DNA from: Actinomycetes bacterium
GTDB lineage: Bacteria; Actinomycetota; Acidimicrobiia; Acidimicrobiales; Acidimicrobiaceae
NCBI GenBank assembly: GCA_021819205.1
Contig: JAKARV010000011.1
Location: 14,189-65,201 of the forward strand
Direction: 5' to 3'
DNA: 51,013 nt
This document shows positions 9,421 through 17,311 of the stretch, piece after piece (the first letter of the stretch is position 1; every line of letters starts with the position of its first letter). Both the position numbers and the translations under genes were made by a program. Below the pieces are notes generated by a model, which searched no databases, was not told the DNA's origin, and saw only the letters and a list, made by a program, of their open reading frames with translations.

Positions 9421-9454
9421 CTCGCTCCACCCAAAGATATCTGACTCGTAAAGT

Positions 9455-10285
9455 CTAAACCGAGCCCGGTCTGCGGAGTTCCAGGATCGCCGTGTATGCC
9501 GCCCTTGCCGACGTGCCCAGGAGTGCACTAACGAGTTCGGCCGCCTCCTTGGTGCCCAGCCTCGAGGCGGCGATCTTGTCGATTGCCGCCTGCGAATCCA
9601 GCAAACCCTTCCGTACACCCGGCGCGACCGCTACCACCCACTCCCCCTTCGCCGGCCGCTCGCGAGCCCAAAGCAGCGCCCGGTCGGCGGGAAGAAAAAC
9701 CGACTCCTCATGAAGCTTGGTCAACTCCCTGCAGACGAGAACCGTCCTCTTCGGCTCGAGTGAGGCGAGTTCCTCGAGCGTGGCACAGACCCGGTTCGGG
9801 GAGTCGAAGAAGACCGATAGCCGCTCCGATTGCAGAAGGCTCTCGAGAAATTCCTTCCGCTCAAGCTTGCGCTTGGGGGAGAAACCAAGAAAGCAGAAGG
9901 AGCCGACCGTCTCCGGCCAGAGCGCGACCGCCGAGACCACAGCTGACGGACCGGGAATAACCTCCACCGGAATACCGGAGCGGTAAGCCACCGCGACAAA
10001 CTCCGCCCCCGGATCGGAGACTCCCGGCATTCCGGCATCCGACACCAGGGCAACGGTGGCCCCACTCTCGAGGAGATCGGCGACCTGGTCGCCGGCAATC
10101 CGCCCCGCACCCTGGTAGGACCGGATGCCGCGAGCAACCACCTCGGACAGGGAACACAGCTTCGCAGCCACCCTCGAGTCCTCGGCGACGATCAGATCGG
10201 CGCTGGCAAGCGCGCTCCGGGCGCGGGGAGAGAGGTCGCCAAGGTTCCCGATCGGCGTTCCCACCAGCAGCAATCTCCCGATCAT
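9455..10285 (-). CDS. rsmI: 16S rRNA (cytidine1402-2'-O)-methyltransferase
   Basis: Tetrapyrrole-methylase-fold enzyme that 2'-O-methylates C1402 in the decoding centre of 16S rRNA. It shows the N-terminal 'LLLVGTPIGNLGD' motif, 'VAEDSR', 'LVSDAGMPGVSDPG' and 'VIPGPSAVVSA', all diagnostic of RsmI. Its length of 276 aa is typical. The ATG overlaps the stop of the upstream DUF192-like gene by 4 bases (ATGA), which indicates co-translation. It stands between that gene and metG, as rsmI commonly does in actinobacteria. Confidence 0.94.
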   Translation of the reverse strand: MIGRLLLVGTPIGNLGDLSPRARSALASADLIVAEDSRVAAKLCSLSEVVARGIRSYQGAGRIAGDQVADLLESGATVALVSDAGMPGVSDPGAEFVAVAYRSGIPVEVIPGPSAVVSAVALWPETVGSFCFLGFSPKRKLERKEFLESLLQSERLSVFFDSPNRVCATLEELASLEPKRTVLVCRELTKLHEESVFLPADRALLWARERPAKGEWVVAVAPGVRKGLLDSQAAIDKIAASRLGTKEAAELVSALLGTSARAAYTAILELRRPGSV

Positions 10286-10596
10286 CTGAAGCGCAACCGA
10301 AGGCCAAGGACGGCCGGAAAGTGGCCGACCATCTTCTTGGGGAGGACAAGAACAGAACCGTTGCCGAAACGAACTCGCGGCGCCAGCCTGCGGAGCGGAA
10401 CCACTTCCTCAATTACTCCTTCACGAGAAAGAAAAACCGCCATGCCGCCAACGTAGCGCCCCGCGCCCGGCCAGAGAAGCACCGGGTGATCGAGCCGGAA
10501 GGCACCTACCGGCTCGCCAACGAGAAACCAGATGAACCAGTTCCCCGAGTCAAGCGAGGATAGCACCCTGCCGTGATCGTCGATAACCCAGTCCAT
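10282..10596 (-). CDS. Small DUF192-like protein
   Basis: A 104-aa protein with no signal peptide. Its central and C-terminal order of motifs (a 'VLLWPGAG' strand, 'GGMAVFLSREGVIEEVVPLRR', then 'VLVLPKKM') resembles the DUF192 fold, where members carry a 'gM.iDvvFLd.dG.V' segment and a 'vLELPag' strand. The match is by eye and weak. Function of the family is unknown. It lies 5 bp downstream of ychF and overlaps rsmI by 4 bp, so it is co-expressed with translation-related genes. Confidence 0.6.
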   Translation of the reverse strand: MDWVIDDHGRVLSSLDSGNWFIWFLVGEPVGAFRLDHPVLLWPGAGRYVGGMAVFLSREGVIEEVVPLRRLAPRVRFGNGSVLVLPKKMVGHFPAVLGLRLRFR

Positions 10597-10601
10597 CTAC
10601 C

Positions 10602-11669
10602 CTAAACATTAAACCTGATCTCCAGAACGTCACCATCGGCTACCAGATAATCTTTCCCCTCGAGACGCAGCTTGCCAACCGCCTTGGCCTTCGACCAAGA
10701 ACCGATCTCGACCAGGTCTTCCCAGAAGATGACCTCGGCCCGGATGAAACCACGGGCAAGGTCGGAGTGGATCGCTCCGGCGCAGACGACGGCGTTCGAT
10801 CCCGACTTGAAGGTCCAGGCGTGGGATTCCTTGTCGCCGGTGGTGAAAAAGGTCCACCTACCGAGGGCAGCGTAGGCGGCCTCGGCGATCCGCTCCAGCG
10901 CCGGCCGCTCGACTCCGAGAGCCTCCATCATCTCGCCGCGCTCCTCTAAGGGCAGCTTTACAAGCTCCTCCTCCAGCTTCAACGGAGCAGACACCACCAC
11001 CCCCCCGCCAAGCCGGGCAGCGACTTCGGACTCGGCCACTGAGACCCCCTCCTCCTCGCCGGTATTCACCACCGCAAGCACGGTCTTGTCAGTAAGCAGA
11101 AACGCATTGCGGAGAAGCTCCTTGGCCTCCGCCGGCAGCGAAGAACGGTAGATCGGGGTGCCCCCGGCGAGCTGGTCGCGGGCCGCCTGCATCGCCTCCA
11201 ACTCGGGTTGGAGCGACCGATCGACCCTAGCGGCACGCCGCCGCCGGTCGATGATCGCCTCGAGCGAGGCAAGGTCGGCCAGAGCCAACTCCAACTCCAG
11301 CGTCTCCAGGTTGGAGAGCGGATCGTCGTCCCCAGGTACCAAGGGGTCGGTAAAGGCCCTGAGCACGTAGACGATTCCGTCCACCTCGCGGATCTGCCCC
11401 AAAAACCGGTTTCCAAGCCCCGCTCCCGAAGAGCTCCCAGAGACCAGCCCGGCCACATCGGCAACCTGGATATGAGCGTAAACCCGCTTCCGTGACGAGT
11501 GAACTTCCGCTAACCGGTCAAGCCGGTGATCGGGCACGATGGCGTCCCCCACCACCGACTCGGTGGTGGAGAAGGGGTGCGGCGCCACTGCCGTCGACGA
11601 GAGCGTAAGCGCGTTGTACAGCGTCGACTTGCCCGAGTTGGCCAGACCTACCAGTCCAAGTTTCTCCAT
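10602..11669 (-). CDS. ychF: YchF/Obg-family translation-associated GTPase/ATPase
   Basis: P-loop NTPase of the Obg superfamily. YchF/OLA1 binds ribosomes and usually prefers ATP. The P-loop is G8-L-A-N-S-G-K-S-T, where most YchF have GLPNVGKST. The G3 motif is D71-V-A-G. The NKxD position is degenerate ('AVVNTGEEE'), typical for YchF, and the TGS domain forms the C-terminus ('KDYLVADGDVLEIRF'). 355 aa is slightly short. The ATG is preceded by TAGGCT at 7 nt, a leaderless arrangement. It is the first gene of the operon with the DUF192-like gene, rsmI, metG and tatD, and is divergent from bL37. Confidence 0.9.
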   Translation of the reverse strand: MEKLGLVGLANSGKSTLYNALTLSSTAVAPHPFSTTESVVGDAIVPDHRLDRLAEVHSSRKRVYAHIQVADVAGLVSGSSSGAGLGNRFLGQIREVDGIVYVLRAFTDPLVPGDDDPLSNLETLELELALADLASLEAIIDRRRRAARVDRSLQPELEAMQAARDQLAGGTPIYRSSLPAEAKELLRNAFLLTDKTVLAVVNTGEEEGVSVAESEVAARLGGGVVVSAPLKLEEELVKLPLEERGEMMEALGVERPALERIAEAAYAALGRWTFFTTGDKESHAWTFKSGSNAVVCAGAIHSDLARGFIRAEVIFWEDLVEIGSWSKAKAVGKLRLEGKDYLVADGDVLEIRFNV

Positions 11670-11676
11670 TGCCAGC

Positions 11677-11682
11677 AGCCTA
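11677..11682 (-). promoter_or_regulatory. Putative leaderless -10 box TAGGCT for ychF
   Basis: On the minus strand TAGGCT ends 7 nt before the ychF ATG at 11669, with no ribosome binding site between them. One of the clearest examples of the TAGNNT-start pattern. Confidence 0.55.
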
Positions 11683-11731
11683 GCTGACCGGACGCGGCGC
11701 GCTGATGGCGAGAAAGTCCGCCCGATGCAAC

Positions 11732-11737
11732 TAGAGT
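11732..11737 (+). promoter_or_regulatory. Putative leaderless -10 box TAGAGT for bL37
   Basis: TAGAGT ends 9 nt before the ATG at 11747. No purine-rich ribosome binding site lies between them. It forms a divergent promoter pair with the ychF box about 50 bp away. Confidence 0.45.
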
Positions 11738-11746
11738 AATCACCCT

Positions 11747-11830
11747 ATGTCAAAGAGAACCGTCAAGAGAAAACTGCGCGCCAAGAAGAAGGCGAACCAC
11801 GGCAAGAAGCCGAACTGCGGCCGCGGCTAG
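11747..11830 (+). CDS. Ribosomal protein bL37-like micro-protein (27 aa)
   Basis: A 27-codon gene, easy to miss, beginning MSKRTVKRKL and ending KANHGKKPNCGRG. Eleven of the 27 residues are Lys or Arg, and the 'KANHGKxPN' core matches the small actinobacterial large-subunit protein bL37 described from mycobacterial ribosome structures. It would bind 23S rRNA. It has its own TAGAGT box 9 nt upstream and no Shine-Dalgarno sequence, consistent with a leaderless mRNA. It is divergent from ychF and ends 7 bp before the convergent membrane-protein gene. Confidence 0.75.
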   Translation: MSKRTVKRKLRAKKKANHGKKPNCGRG

Positions 11831-11837
11831 CCGATTT

Positions 11838-12302
11838 TCAGGGCTTGAAGAGCATAAACGTAAAGGCCAGCAGGTAGAGCAGGACCGCAAGCTGCTGGCT
11901 GCGGAGCATTGCCGACGCGCTCGTCTTGACCGTCTTGAGGTTTGGAAAGGCAGTGGCAAGCTCCCGGGTTATCCGCCGCTGCGCCGGCCAGCCGACAGAG
12001 ATGAGCACTACCGCCGTCACCACCCAGGAGGCAACCGCGCCGATGAACCAGCTCCGCCCGACGTCGGCAAGATTGTGGTCGGCGAGAAGGGCTACGCCCG
12101 CCACCGGTACCAGGATTACGCACCACTGCGCCAGCGCAATCCCATCACCAAGGAACCGGCGCATCTCCTCGTCGATGACACCGGCTTTGGCTCGCGCTGC
12201 ATACCATCCCGCCACCGCGTTGGAACCGTAGCCAACCACGCCCAATCCAACGTGCGTGGCAAGAAGGCCAACGTAAAGTGGGCTGTTTACCCCTAAACTC
12301 AA
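11838..12302 (-). CDS. Small integral membrane protein, about four helices
   Basis: A 154-aa protein with four predicted membrane segments at roughly residues 8-30, 52-77, 84-110 and 132-152. A charged cytoplasmic stretch lies before the last helix ('WPAQRRITRELATAFPNLKTVKTSAS'). It may be distantly related to the DUF2269-type family, but I cannot assign it with confidence. The TTG start overlaps the stop of the cysteine desulfurase gene by 4 bases (TTGA), so expression follows that gene. No catalytic motif is seen. Confidence 0.7.
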   Translation of the reverse strand: MSLGVNSPLYVGLLATHVGLGVVGYGSNAVAGWYAARAKAGVIDEEMRRFLGDGIALAQWCVILVPVAGVALLADHNLADVGRSWFIGAVASWVVTAVVLISVGWPAQRRITRELATAFPNLKTVKTSASAMLRSQQLAVLLYLLAFTFMLFKP

Positions 12303-13429
12303 CGCACCCCGCCGAGCTTTTCCACCGCAGCTATCAGCGCCTCGGCCGCGGAGTCGATCTCCGAAACGGTGTTTCCATAGCCATAGGAGAAGCGCAGCGA
12401 GGAGAGGGCGGCGGTCTTGCTAAACCCCATCGCCAGAAGCACGTGCGAGGGCTCGAACGCTCCAGAGGCGCAGGCCGCACCGAAGGAAGCCGCAACCCCC
12501 GCCTCGTCGAGAAGAAAAAGCAGATCTTCGGAGCGGAGGCCGGGGAAAAGTAGGCAGCTCACTCCGATCCGATCTGCACCCTCGCCGATCAACCTGGCAC
12601 CGGGGATGGCAGAAACCACGCGCGCCTCAAAGCGATCCCGAAGCCTCGAGATCTCCTCGGGGAGGCCATCCGCGCCCGCCCGTACGATAGCGTCAGCCGC
12701 CGATACGGCGAGCGCCGCCGGCACCGTGCCGGCGCGCACCCCGTACTCCTGGGCGCCGCCAGTGACCAGCGGATCAAGGGGCATTCCGGCCCGGCGTACC
12801 AGTACCCCGATGCCCGCGGGGCCGCCAAGCTTGTGCGGGGCGATCGCGAGCAGGTCGGCATGCCGGGCTACCCCGGCCACCTGCCGGGAAGGCGCATAAG
12901 CGGCAAGGTCGCTAACCACCACCACATTGGGGTTCGCGGTCCGAGCCGCCTCCGCGAGCTCGGAGACCGGCTCCACTACTCCGGTCTCATTGTTGGCGGC
13001 CATAACCACCAACATTCCCAATCGCCTCCCTTGAGCCCGGATCGCCCTCGCCGCGGCGAGCGCATCGACGCGGCCATAGCCGTCAAGTGCGAGCCACTCG
13101 ATTCGGGTTCCGCGGCGTTTGAGTGCGGTCAAAGCGCAGGCGTGCTCGGTCGGATTGGCCAAAATAGTGGATTCCTCCGGAAGGCGAGGGCCGATAATGG
13201 CGGTGTTCATCGCCTCGGTGGCACCGGATGTAAAAACGATCTCGCTGGGCAGCCGGCCGATGTGGGCTGCGATGTCAGCCCTCGACTCCTCTAGCATGCC
13301 CTTGGCCACCTGGCCTCTGAAGTGCGCCGATGCCGGATTTCCGCCCGCCGCCGCCAAAGCGGCCAAAAGCCGGGCGTAGGGGCCCGGGCGCATCGGCGTT
13401 GTCGAAGCGTGATCCAAATAAATGTCCAA
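12299..13429 (-). CDS. Cysteine desulfurase, NifS/IscS-like class V aminotransferase
   Basis: PLP enzyme that removes sulfur from L-cysteine for Fe-S clusters or tRNA thiolation. It has the N-terminal 'YLDHASTTP', a PLP-stacking His96 in 'TEHAC', a Schiff-base Lys200 in 'APHKLGGP' and a loop Cys320 in 'GAACASG'. The site is atypical: 'PHKLGGP' replaces the common 'GHKFHGP', and the usual 'D-A-V-Q' segment reads 'DLAAY', so the conserved Gln is absent. No mnmA, iscU or sufU is adjacent. The TTG start at 13429 has a TAGAAT box 9 nt upstream on the minus strand. Some doubt remains whether it is IscS-like or a divergent paralogue. Confidence 0.85.
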   Translation of the reverse strand: MDIYLDHASTTPMRPGPYARLLAALAAAGGNPASAHFRGQVAKGMLEESRADIAAHIGRLPSEIVFTSGATEAMNTAIIGPRLPEESTILANPTEHACALTALKRRGTRIEWLALDGYGRVDALAAARAIRAQGRRLGMLVVMAANNETGVVEPVSELAEAARTANPNVVVVSDLAAYAPSRQVAGVARHADLLAIAPHKLGGPAGIGVLVRRAGMPLDPLVTGGAQEYGVRAGTVPAALAVSAADAIVRAGADGLPEEISRLRDRFEARVVSAIPGARLIGEGADRIGVSCLLFPGLRSEDLLFLLDEAGVAASFGAACASGAFEPSHVLLAMGFSKTAALSSLRFSYGYGNTVSEIDSAAEALIAAVEKLGGVR

Positions 13430-13438
13430 GACAGGGCC

Positions 13439-13444
13439 ATTCTA
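13439..13444 (-). promoter_or_regulatory. Putative leaderless -10 box TAGAAT for the cysteine desulfurase
   Basis: Minus-strand TAGAAT ends 9 nt before the TTG start at 13429. It supports that unusual start codon. Confidence 0.5.
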
Positions 13445-13680
13445 GAATGGCTTCGACCTCAAACCGAAACCGGTCAGCTACACCCCCAAAGGCTTTTCTC
13501 TCGCATTCAGAAACTCGCCGCGATGATCTTTGGCGCGCTTTCCTGGCATCACCGTGTTGCGCCAAATCATCTCCCTGCTTTCCAGGAATCTCCCGAATCG
13601 TGTCCCCGCCGCGGATCCAATGCGGTGCGTTCCCGATGAGGTCGCCTCTCGCTGAGTTGCCCAACCAGATTTAAAACAAA

Positions 13681-13706
13681 ACCCGGACATGCCCAGGCAG
13701 CCGGGT
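13681..13706. repeat. Inverted repeat ACCCGG...CCGGGT
   Basis: Six-base arms flank a 14-nt loop. No T-run follows on either strand, so an intrinsic terminator is not well supported. Confidence 0.3.
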
Positions 13707-13852
13707 CTGTTGGAGATCGAAAGATCGAAACAGAGCGCCCTTGAACTGGCGATTAGCTTGCTGCAGCTGGCCACCAGCGCCCAACCCGAGCCGCAACGGA
13801 GTAGGCGCGAGCTCAACGGCGTCGAGCCGCCACCCGGCAAGCAGGGCTGGAG

Positions 13853-13867
13853 GCGCCTTCGAGGCGC
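13853..13867. repeat. Short hairpin GCGCC-TTCGA-GGCGC
   Basis: Perfect 5-bp GC arms around a TTCGA loop in the gene-poor region. It may be part of a structured RNA or a chance repeat. Confidence 0.3.
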
Positions 13868-14088
13868 ATTGAAGGACGCAACTCCATCACCATCAGCGCT
13901 AAGGCCGTTCTCCCCCTGAATGGCAGAGTAAAGTATCGCCTTCCCTGCAGGAGCCGATTGCGCGAGAAACGGATGGGGAACGGTAGCGAAACAACTGCAG
14001 GTGATCGCTTGAACACTACCCGATTATGAAACCGATGATCAGCAAGTTGGGCTAACTTTGTTACCAGATAGCGAAGGAGACTGCGTTT

Positions 14089-15090
14089 GTGAGCACCCAC
14101 CAGCTGAGATTGGATCCATTGACCGGCAGATGGGTGGTGATCTCCGAGACGAGGCGGTACCGCCCGTCAGCGATTGCGCTTAGCTCCGAAACGTCACCTA
14201 CCGACCCGACCCGGCCGTGTCCATTCTGTCCCGGAAATGAAGAGGAGACCCCCCCGGCGCTGGAGACCTACGGGCCAACTGGTTCGTGGAGGTTGCGCGT
14301 CGTCCCCAACCTTTACCCCGCATTCCAGGGGGAGGAGCCGATGGTGAGCATCAGCCATGGGCCGGTCTTCACCCAAGCGCCAGCGACCGGAATCCACGAG
14401 GTGTTGGTTCTTTCCCCGGACCACGATCGCACTTGGGCAGAGCTCCCGAACGACCAGACCAACCTGATAATGAGCGCCATCCGCGACCGGATCGAAGCGC
14501 ACTCCCACTCGAAGGCGATTCGCTACTCACAGGTGATCGTCAACCAGGGTCGCGAGGCCGGAGCGTCGATGGCTCACCCCCACGCGCAGCTGATGGGGAT
14601 CTCCTTCGTCCCCCGCGAACTCGCCGACGAGCAGGGCGGCTTCTCCCGTTTTGTCAGCGGGTGTCTCATCTGCAATACCATCGCTCTCGAGGAGTCTTTG
14701 GGCGAGCGCCTTCTCGAGAGTGCGGACGACGCGGTCGCCATCGCGCCGTACTGGTCGGCATCCCCGTTCGAACTGCTGATCGCTCCCCGCGACCACGCGG
14801 CCCATCTGCATCTCTCCGGGCAGTCGTCGCTCTTCGGAGTCGGACAGGTGATCAGCAAGTCCCTCGCACTTCTGCGGGAGAAGGTAGGAGCGATCGCCTA
14901 CAACGTTGTCTTCCACTCTTCCCCTTACCGCGCATTCGGAAACTTCCACTGGCACGCCCACGTCTACCCGAAGGTGACTACACGGGCAGGATTCGAACTC
15001 GGCACCGGAGTCCCGATCAACGTAGTCTCCCCAGAGGTGGCCATCCAGGTGCTGACGGGGGGGCGGAGCGGCCAAGAGGCTGCCGGCTAG
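14089..15090 (+). CDS. galT: Galactose-1-phosphate uridylyltransferase
   Basis: Leloir-pathway enzyme that exchanges UMP between UDP-glucose and galactose-1-phosphate. The zinc site begins with C44-P-F-C. The catalytic triad-type motif is H163-P-H-A-Q, with His165 as the expected nucleotidylated residue, and a C-terminal 'FHWHAHVYPK' supplies the further histidines. 333 aa is normal. The GTG start has AAGGAG 9 nt upstream. galK and galE are not adjacent; GalU lies 26 kb away. It is convergent with the ROK kinase gene and the two stop codons share a CTAG. Confidence 0.93.
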   Translation: MSTHQLRLDPLTGRWVVISETRRYRPSAIALSSETSPTDPTRPCPFCPGNEEETPPALETYGPTGSWRLRVVPNLYPAFQGEEPMVSISHGPVFTQAPATGIHEVLVLSPDHDRTWAELPNDQTNLIMSAIRDRIEAHSHSKAIRYSQVIVNQGREAGASMAHPHAQLMGISFVPRELADEQGGFSRFVSGCLICNTIALEESLGERLLESADDAVAIAPYWSASPFELLIAPRDHAAHLHLSGQSSLFGVGQVISKSLALLREKVGAIAYNVVFHSSPYRAFGNFHWHAHVYPKVTTRAGFELGTGVPINVVSPEVAIQVLTGGRSGQEAAG

Positions 15091-15944
15091 CCCCGCTTGA
15101 CCACGAAGGGTGCACCTCGGAGGCCGGCGTCATCGCCAAGCTGAGCCGCACGGAGTTCCAGCCCCTCGAGGTATTCCGGGCGCGCACCATCAAAGTACTC
15201 TTGGGCAAGTTCGAGGACCAGCGGCGCAGAAAGGCCCAACCCTCCCCCGACCACGATCCGGTCCGGGGCAAAGAGCCACGCCAAGTTGGCTAGGGCCACC
15301 CCCAAAGCTTCGATAGTCCGGCGGAGCAGGTCGCGCTCGATGCCAGCGACGAGCACAGCTCGCTTCACCAGCTCCTCCGATTTGATGTTCAGGTTGCTTC
15401 CCTTGGCTGCCCTGGCGAGCGCTGTTCCCGAGCCAAGCTTCTCTGCTTCATCGAAAATCTCCAGGCCAAGCCGGGTGTGGCCAACTTCGAGGCCTGAGAA
15501 CCGGCTCCGGTACAGCTCACCCCGATGGACCAGGCCAGCTCCCAGCCCGGTCGAGCAGGTGACGTAGATTAAGGTATCCGCCCCCACCCCCGCGCCGATC
15601 TTCGCCTCGGCCATCGCCGCAAGATCAGCGTCGTTAACCAGAGTCACCCGCTTTCCAACTTCAGACTCGAGGCTGCGTACCGCGATCCCTTCGCGGAGTT
15701 CCTTGGAAAGGTTGGCGGCGTACGGAACGGTTCCGGTAGCGAAGTCGATCACGCCGGGAGCACCAAAAACCAGCTCTTCGAGATCCTCCCCACCGACCAA
15801 CCCGATCAGCCGCTTCAGTCCGGACGCGATCGACTCAACCTCCCTGGTCGGCAACGCGTCCCGGGCAACGATCTCCCCGTCCCCGGAGACCCGGGCCATC
15901 CTAAAGTTGGTGCCGCCAAGGTCGACCGCAAGCACCTCTCCCAC
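15087..15944 (-). CDS. ROK-family glucokinase-like sugar kinase
   Basis: Cytoplasmic sugar kinase, most likely for glucose given its operon. It has the phosphate-binding 'DLGGTNFR' at residues 8-15, the catalytic-base segment 'VNDAD' with Asp105, and 'STGLGAGLV' for phosphate 2. The ROK histidine in 'EVGH' (His156) is kept, but the usual zinc motif CxCGxxGCxE is absent: the following stretch 'TRLGLEIFDEAEKLGSG' has no cysteine. The GTG at 15944 follows GGGGGG by 8-9 nt and overlaps the zwf stop region; GTGs at 15950 and 15953 are alternatives. Third gene after the GH15 enzyme and zwf. Confidence 0.87.
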   Translation of the reverse strand: MGEVLAVDLGGTNFRMARVSGDGEIVARDALPTREVESIASGLKRLIGLVGGEDLEELVFGAPGVIDFATGTVPYAANLSKELREGIAVRSLESEVGKRVTLVNDADLAAMAEAKIGAGVGADTLIYVTCSTGLGAGLVHRGELYRSRFSGLEVGHTRLGLEIFDEAEKLGSGTALARAAKGSNLNIKSEELVKRAVLVAGIERDLLRRTIEALGVALANLAWLFAPDRIVVGGGLGLSAPLVLELAQEYFDGARPEYLEGLELRAAQLGDDAGLRGAPFVVKRG

Positions 15945-17311
15945 TAGCACCACCCCCCAAACTCCGTTACCAGCCGATCCGCGCTCCCCGGCCCCTTGGA
16001 CCCGACCGGATAGGTCGCGGAAGCCGCCTGGTCGAGGAGTGCCGAAACCACTCGCCATCCGGTTTCGACCGACTCCTCGGTAGCAAAGCGAGAGTGGTCA
16101 TCCCGGATGACATCGTCGATGAGTTGGGCATAGGCATCCTCACCCCGGGAAGGATCCTTCGCGCTCGCAACCTCCAGCGTAACCTGGCGGGAGCGAAGCA
16201 TGGGACCGGGAACCTTTGCCTGCATCATAAACTCGATGAGCCCGTCCGGCTTGAAGTGGAAGATGATCTGATTCGGGGGTGGCTGGTGGGCGGCGTCGGC
16301 CGAGTCAAAGATGATGGTCGGAGGCGAACGAAACTCGACCACCGCTTGGGTAAAGGTCCGCTCCATCCCCTTTCCGGCGCGGATAAAGACCGGCACTCCA
16401 GCCCATCGCCAAGAGTTCACGTCGACCCGCGCCGCAACGTAGGTAGGCGTCGACGAGCCAGCCGCCACCCCCTCCTCGTCCAAGTAGCCTCCGTACTGGG
16501 CGAGAACCGACCGTTCCGGGCTGATCGTCTCCATCGCCTTCAGGACCTTCAACCGTTCTTGGGCGATGTCAACGGCCTCCAGCGAGTTCGGCGGCTCCAT
16601 TAACAGCAGGCAGAGCAGCTGGAGCAGGTGGTTCTGCACGACGTCCCGGATCACCCCAACGGAGTCGTAAAACGATCCCCGCCCCTCGACCCCGAACGCC
16701 TCGGACATGGTGAGCTCGATGCGAGAGATGTAGTTCCGGTTCCACAGCGGCTCGAGAATGGAGTTGGCAAAGCGGAAGACCAGAAGGTTCTGGACGGCCT
16801 CCTTGCCGAGAAAGTGATCGATCCGGTAGACCTGGTCGGGCCGAAATGTCCCGGCGAGCACCCTAGAGAGCTCGATCGCCTCCTCCCTATTGCGGCCAAA
16901 CGGCTTCTCGACCATCACCCTTCCATGGTCGGAGTATCCGGCCTTGCCCAGCTGGCCCACCACCGTCTCGAAGAGGGTTGGGGGAATTGCCAGGTAGAAG
17001 ATCGGCCTCTCCTCGAAAGACACCCGCTTCGACAGCTCCGCAAAGAGACCGGCTTCGCTGTAGTCGCCGGAGATGTAGGAGAGCCGTCCGGTAAACTCCT
17101 CGATCTCGGCGTCGGTGAACCGGCCGATCTTAGTTAGCGAAGTGCGAACGTAGTCGCGAAACTCCTCGTCGTCGAGCTTGGTCGAAGCCACCCCGACGAT
17201 CTCCAGCCGGTAGCGCCCGGCAGAACGGCTCATCGAGAGCAACGCCGGCAGAAGCATTTTGCGCGCCAAGTCCCCAGTCGCCCCAAAAAGAACAAACGGA
17301 ATCCTCTGCAT
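15944..17311 (-). CDS. zwf: Glucose-6-phosphate 1-dehydrogenase
   Basis: Oxidises glucose-6-phosphate to 6-phosphogluconolactone with NADP+ or NAD+, the entry to the oxidative pentose phosphate pathway. The nucleotide-binding 'FGATGDLARK' is at the N-terminus, the substrate site is R-I-D165-H166-F-L-G-K, and 'NLLVFRFAN' follows as in the family. 455 aa is slightly shorter than E. coli Zwf (491). The ATG at 17311 touches the GH15 stop (TGATG), with GGAGAGG just upstream; a GTG at 17314 also overlaps. No opcA, pgl or gnd is adjacent. Confidence 0.95.
   Translation of the reverse strand: MQRIPFVLFGATGDLARKMLLPALLSMSRSAGRYRLEIVGVASTKLDDEEFRDYVRTSLTKIGRFTDAEIEEFTGRLSYISGDYSEAGLFAELSKRVSFEERPIFYLAIPPTLFETVVGQLGKAGYSDHGRVMVEKPFGRNREEAIELSRVLAGTFRPDQVYRIDHFLGKEAVQNLLVFRFANSILEPLWNRNYISRIELTMSEAFGVEGRGSFYDSVGVIRDVVQNHLLQLLCLLLMEPPNSLEAVDIAQERLKVLKAMETISPERSVLAQYGGYLDEEGVAAGSSTPTYVAARVDVNSWRWAGVPVFIRAGKGMERTFTQAVVEFRSPPTIIFDSADAAHQPPPNQIIFHFKPDGLIEFMMQAKVPGPMLRSRQVTLEVASAKDPSRGEDAYAQLIDDVIRDDHSRFATEESVETGWRVVSALLDQAASATYPVGSKGPGSADRLVTEFGGWC

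Larger units (their letters stand above)
13445..14088. other. Gene-poor intergenic region of about 640 bp
   Basis: No frame here has family features, a credible start or a ribosome binding site. Short open frames on both strands are mutually overlapping and low in typical amino-acid pattern. The region contains two inverted repeats (listed separately), a purine-rich stretch near 13720, and at its right end the galT ribosome binding site AAGGAG at 14074-14079. It may hold a decayed gene or an unrecognised RNA. Confidence 0.45.

Noticed and set aside
9421-9618. Longer start of metG
   Set aside because: The extra 66 residues are Arg-rich and lie over the rsmI coding end; the TTG at 9420 sits just before the conserved first strand.
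13275-13840. Possible transposase remnant in the gap before galT
   Set aside because: Translations of all frames gave no transposase motif, terminal inverted repeats or target duplication.
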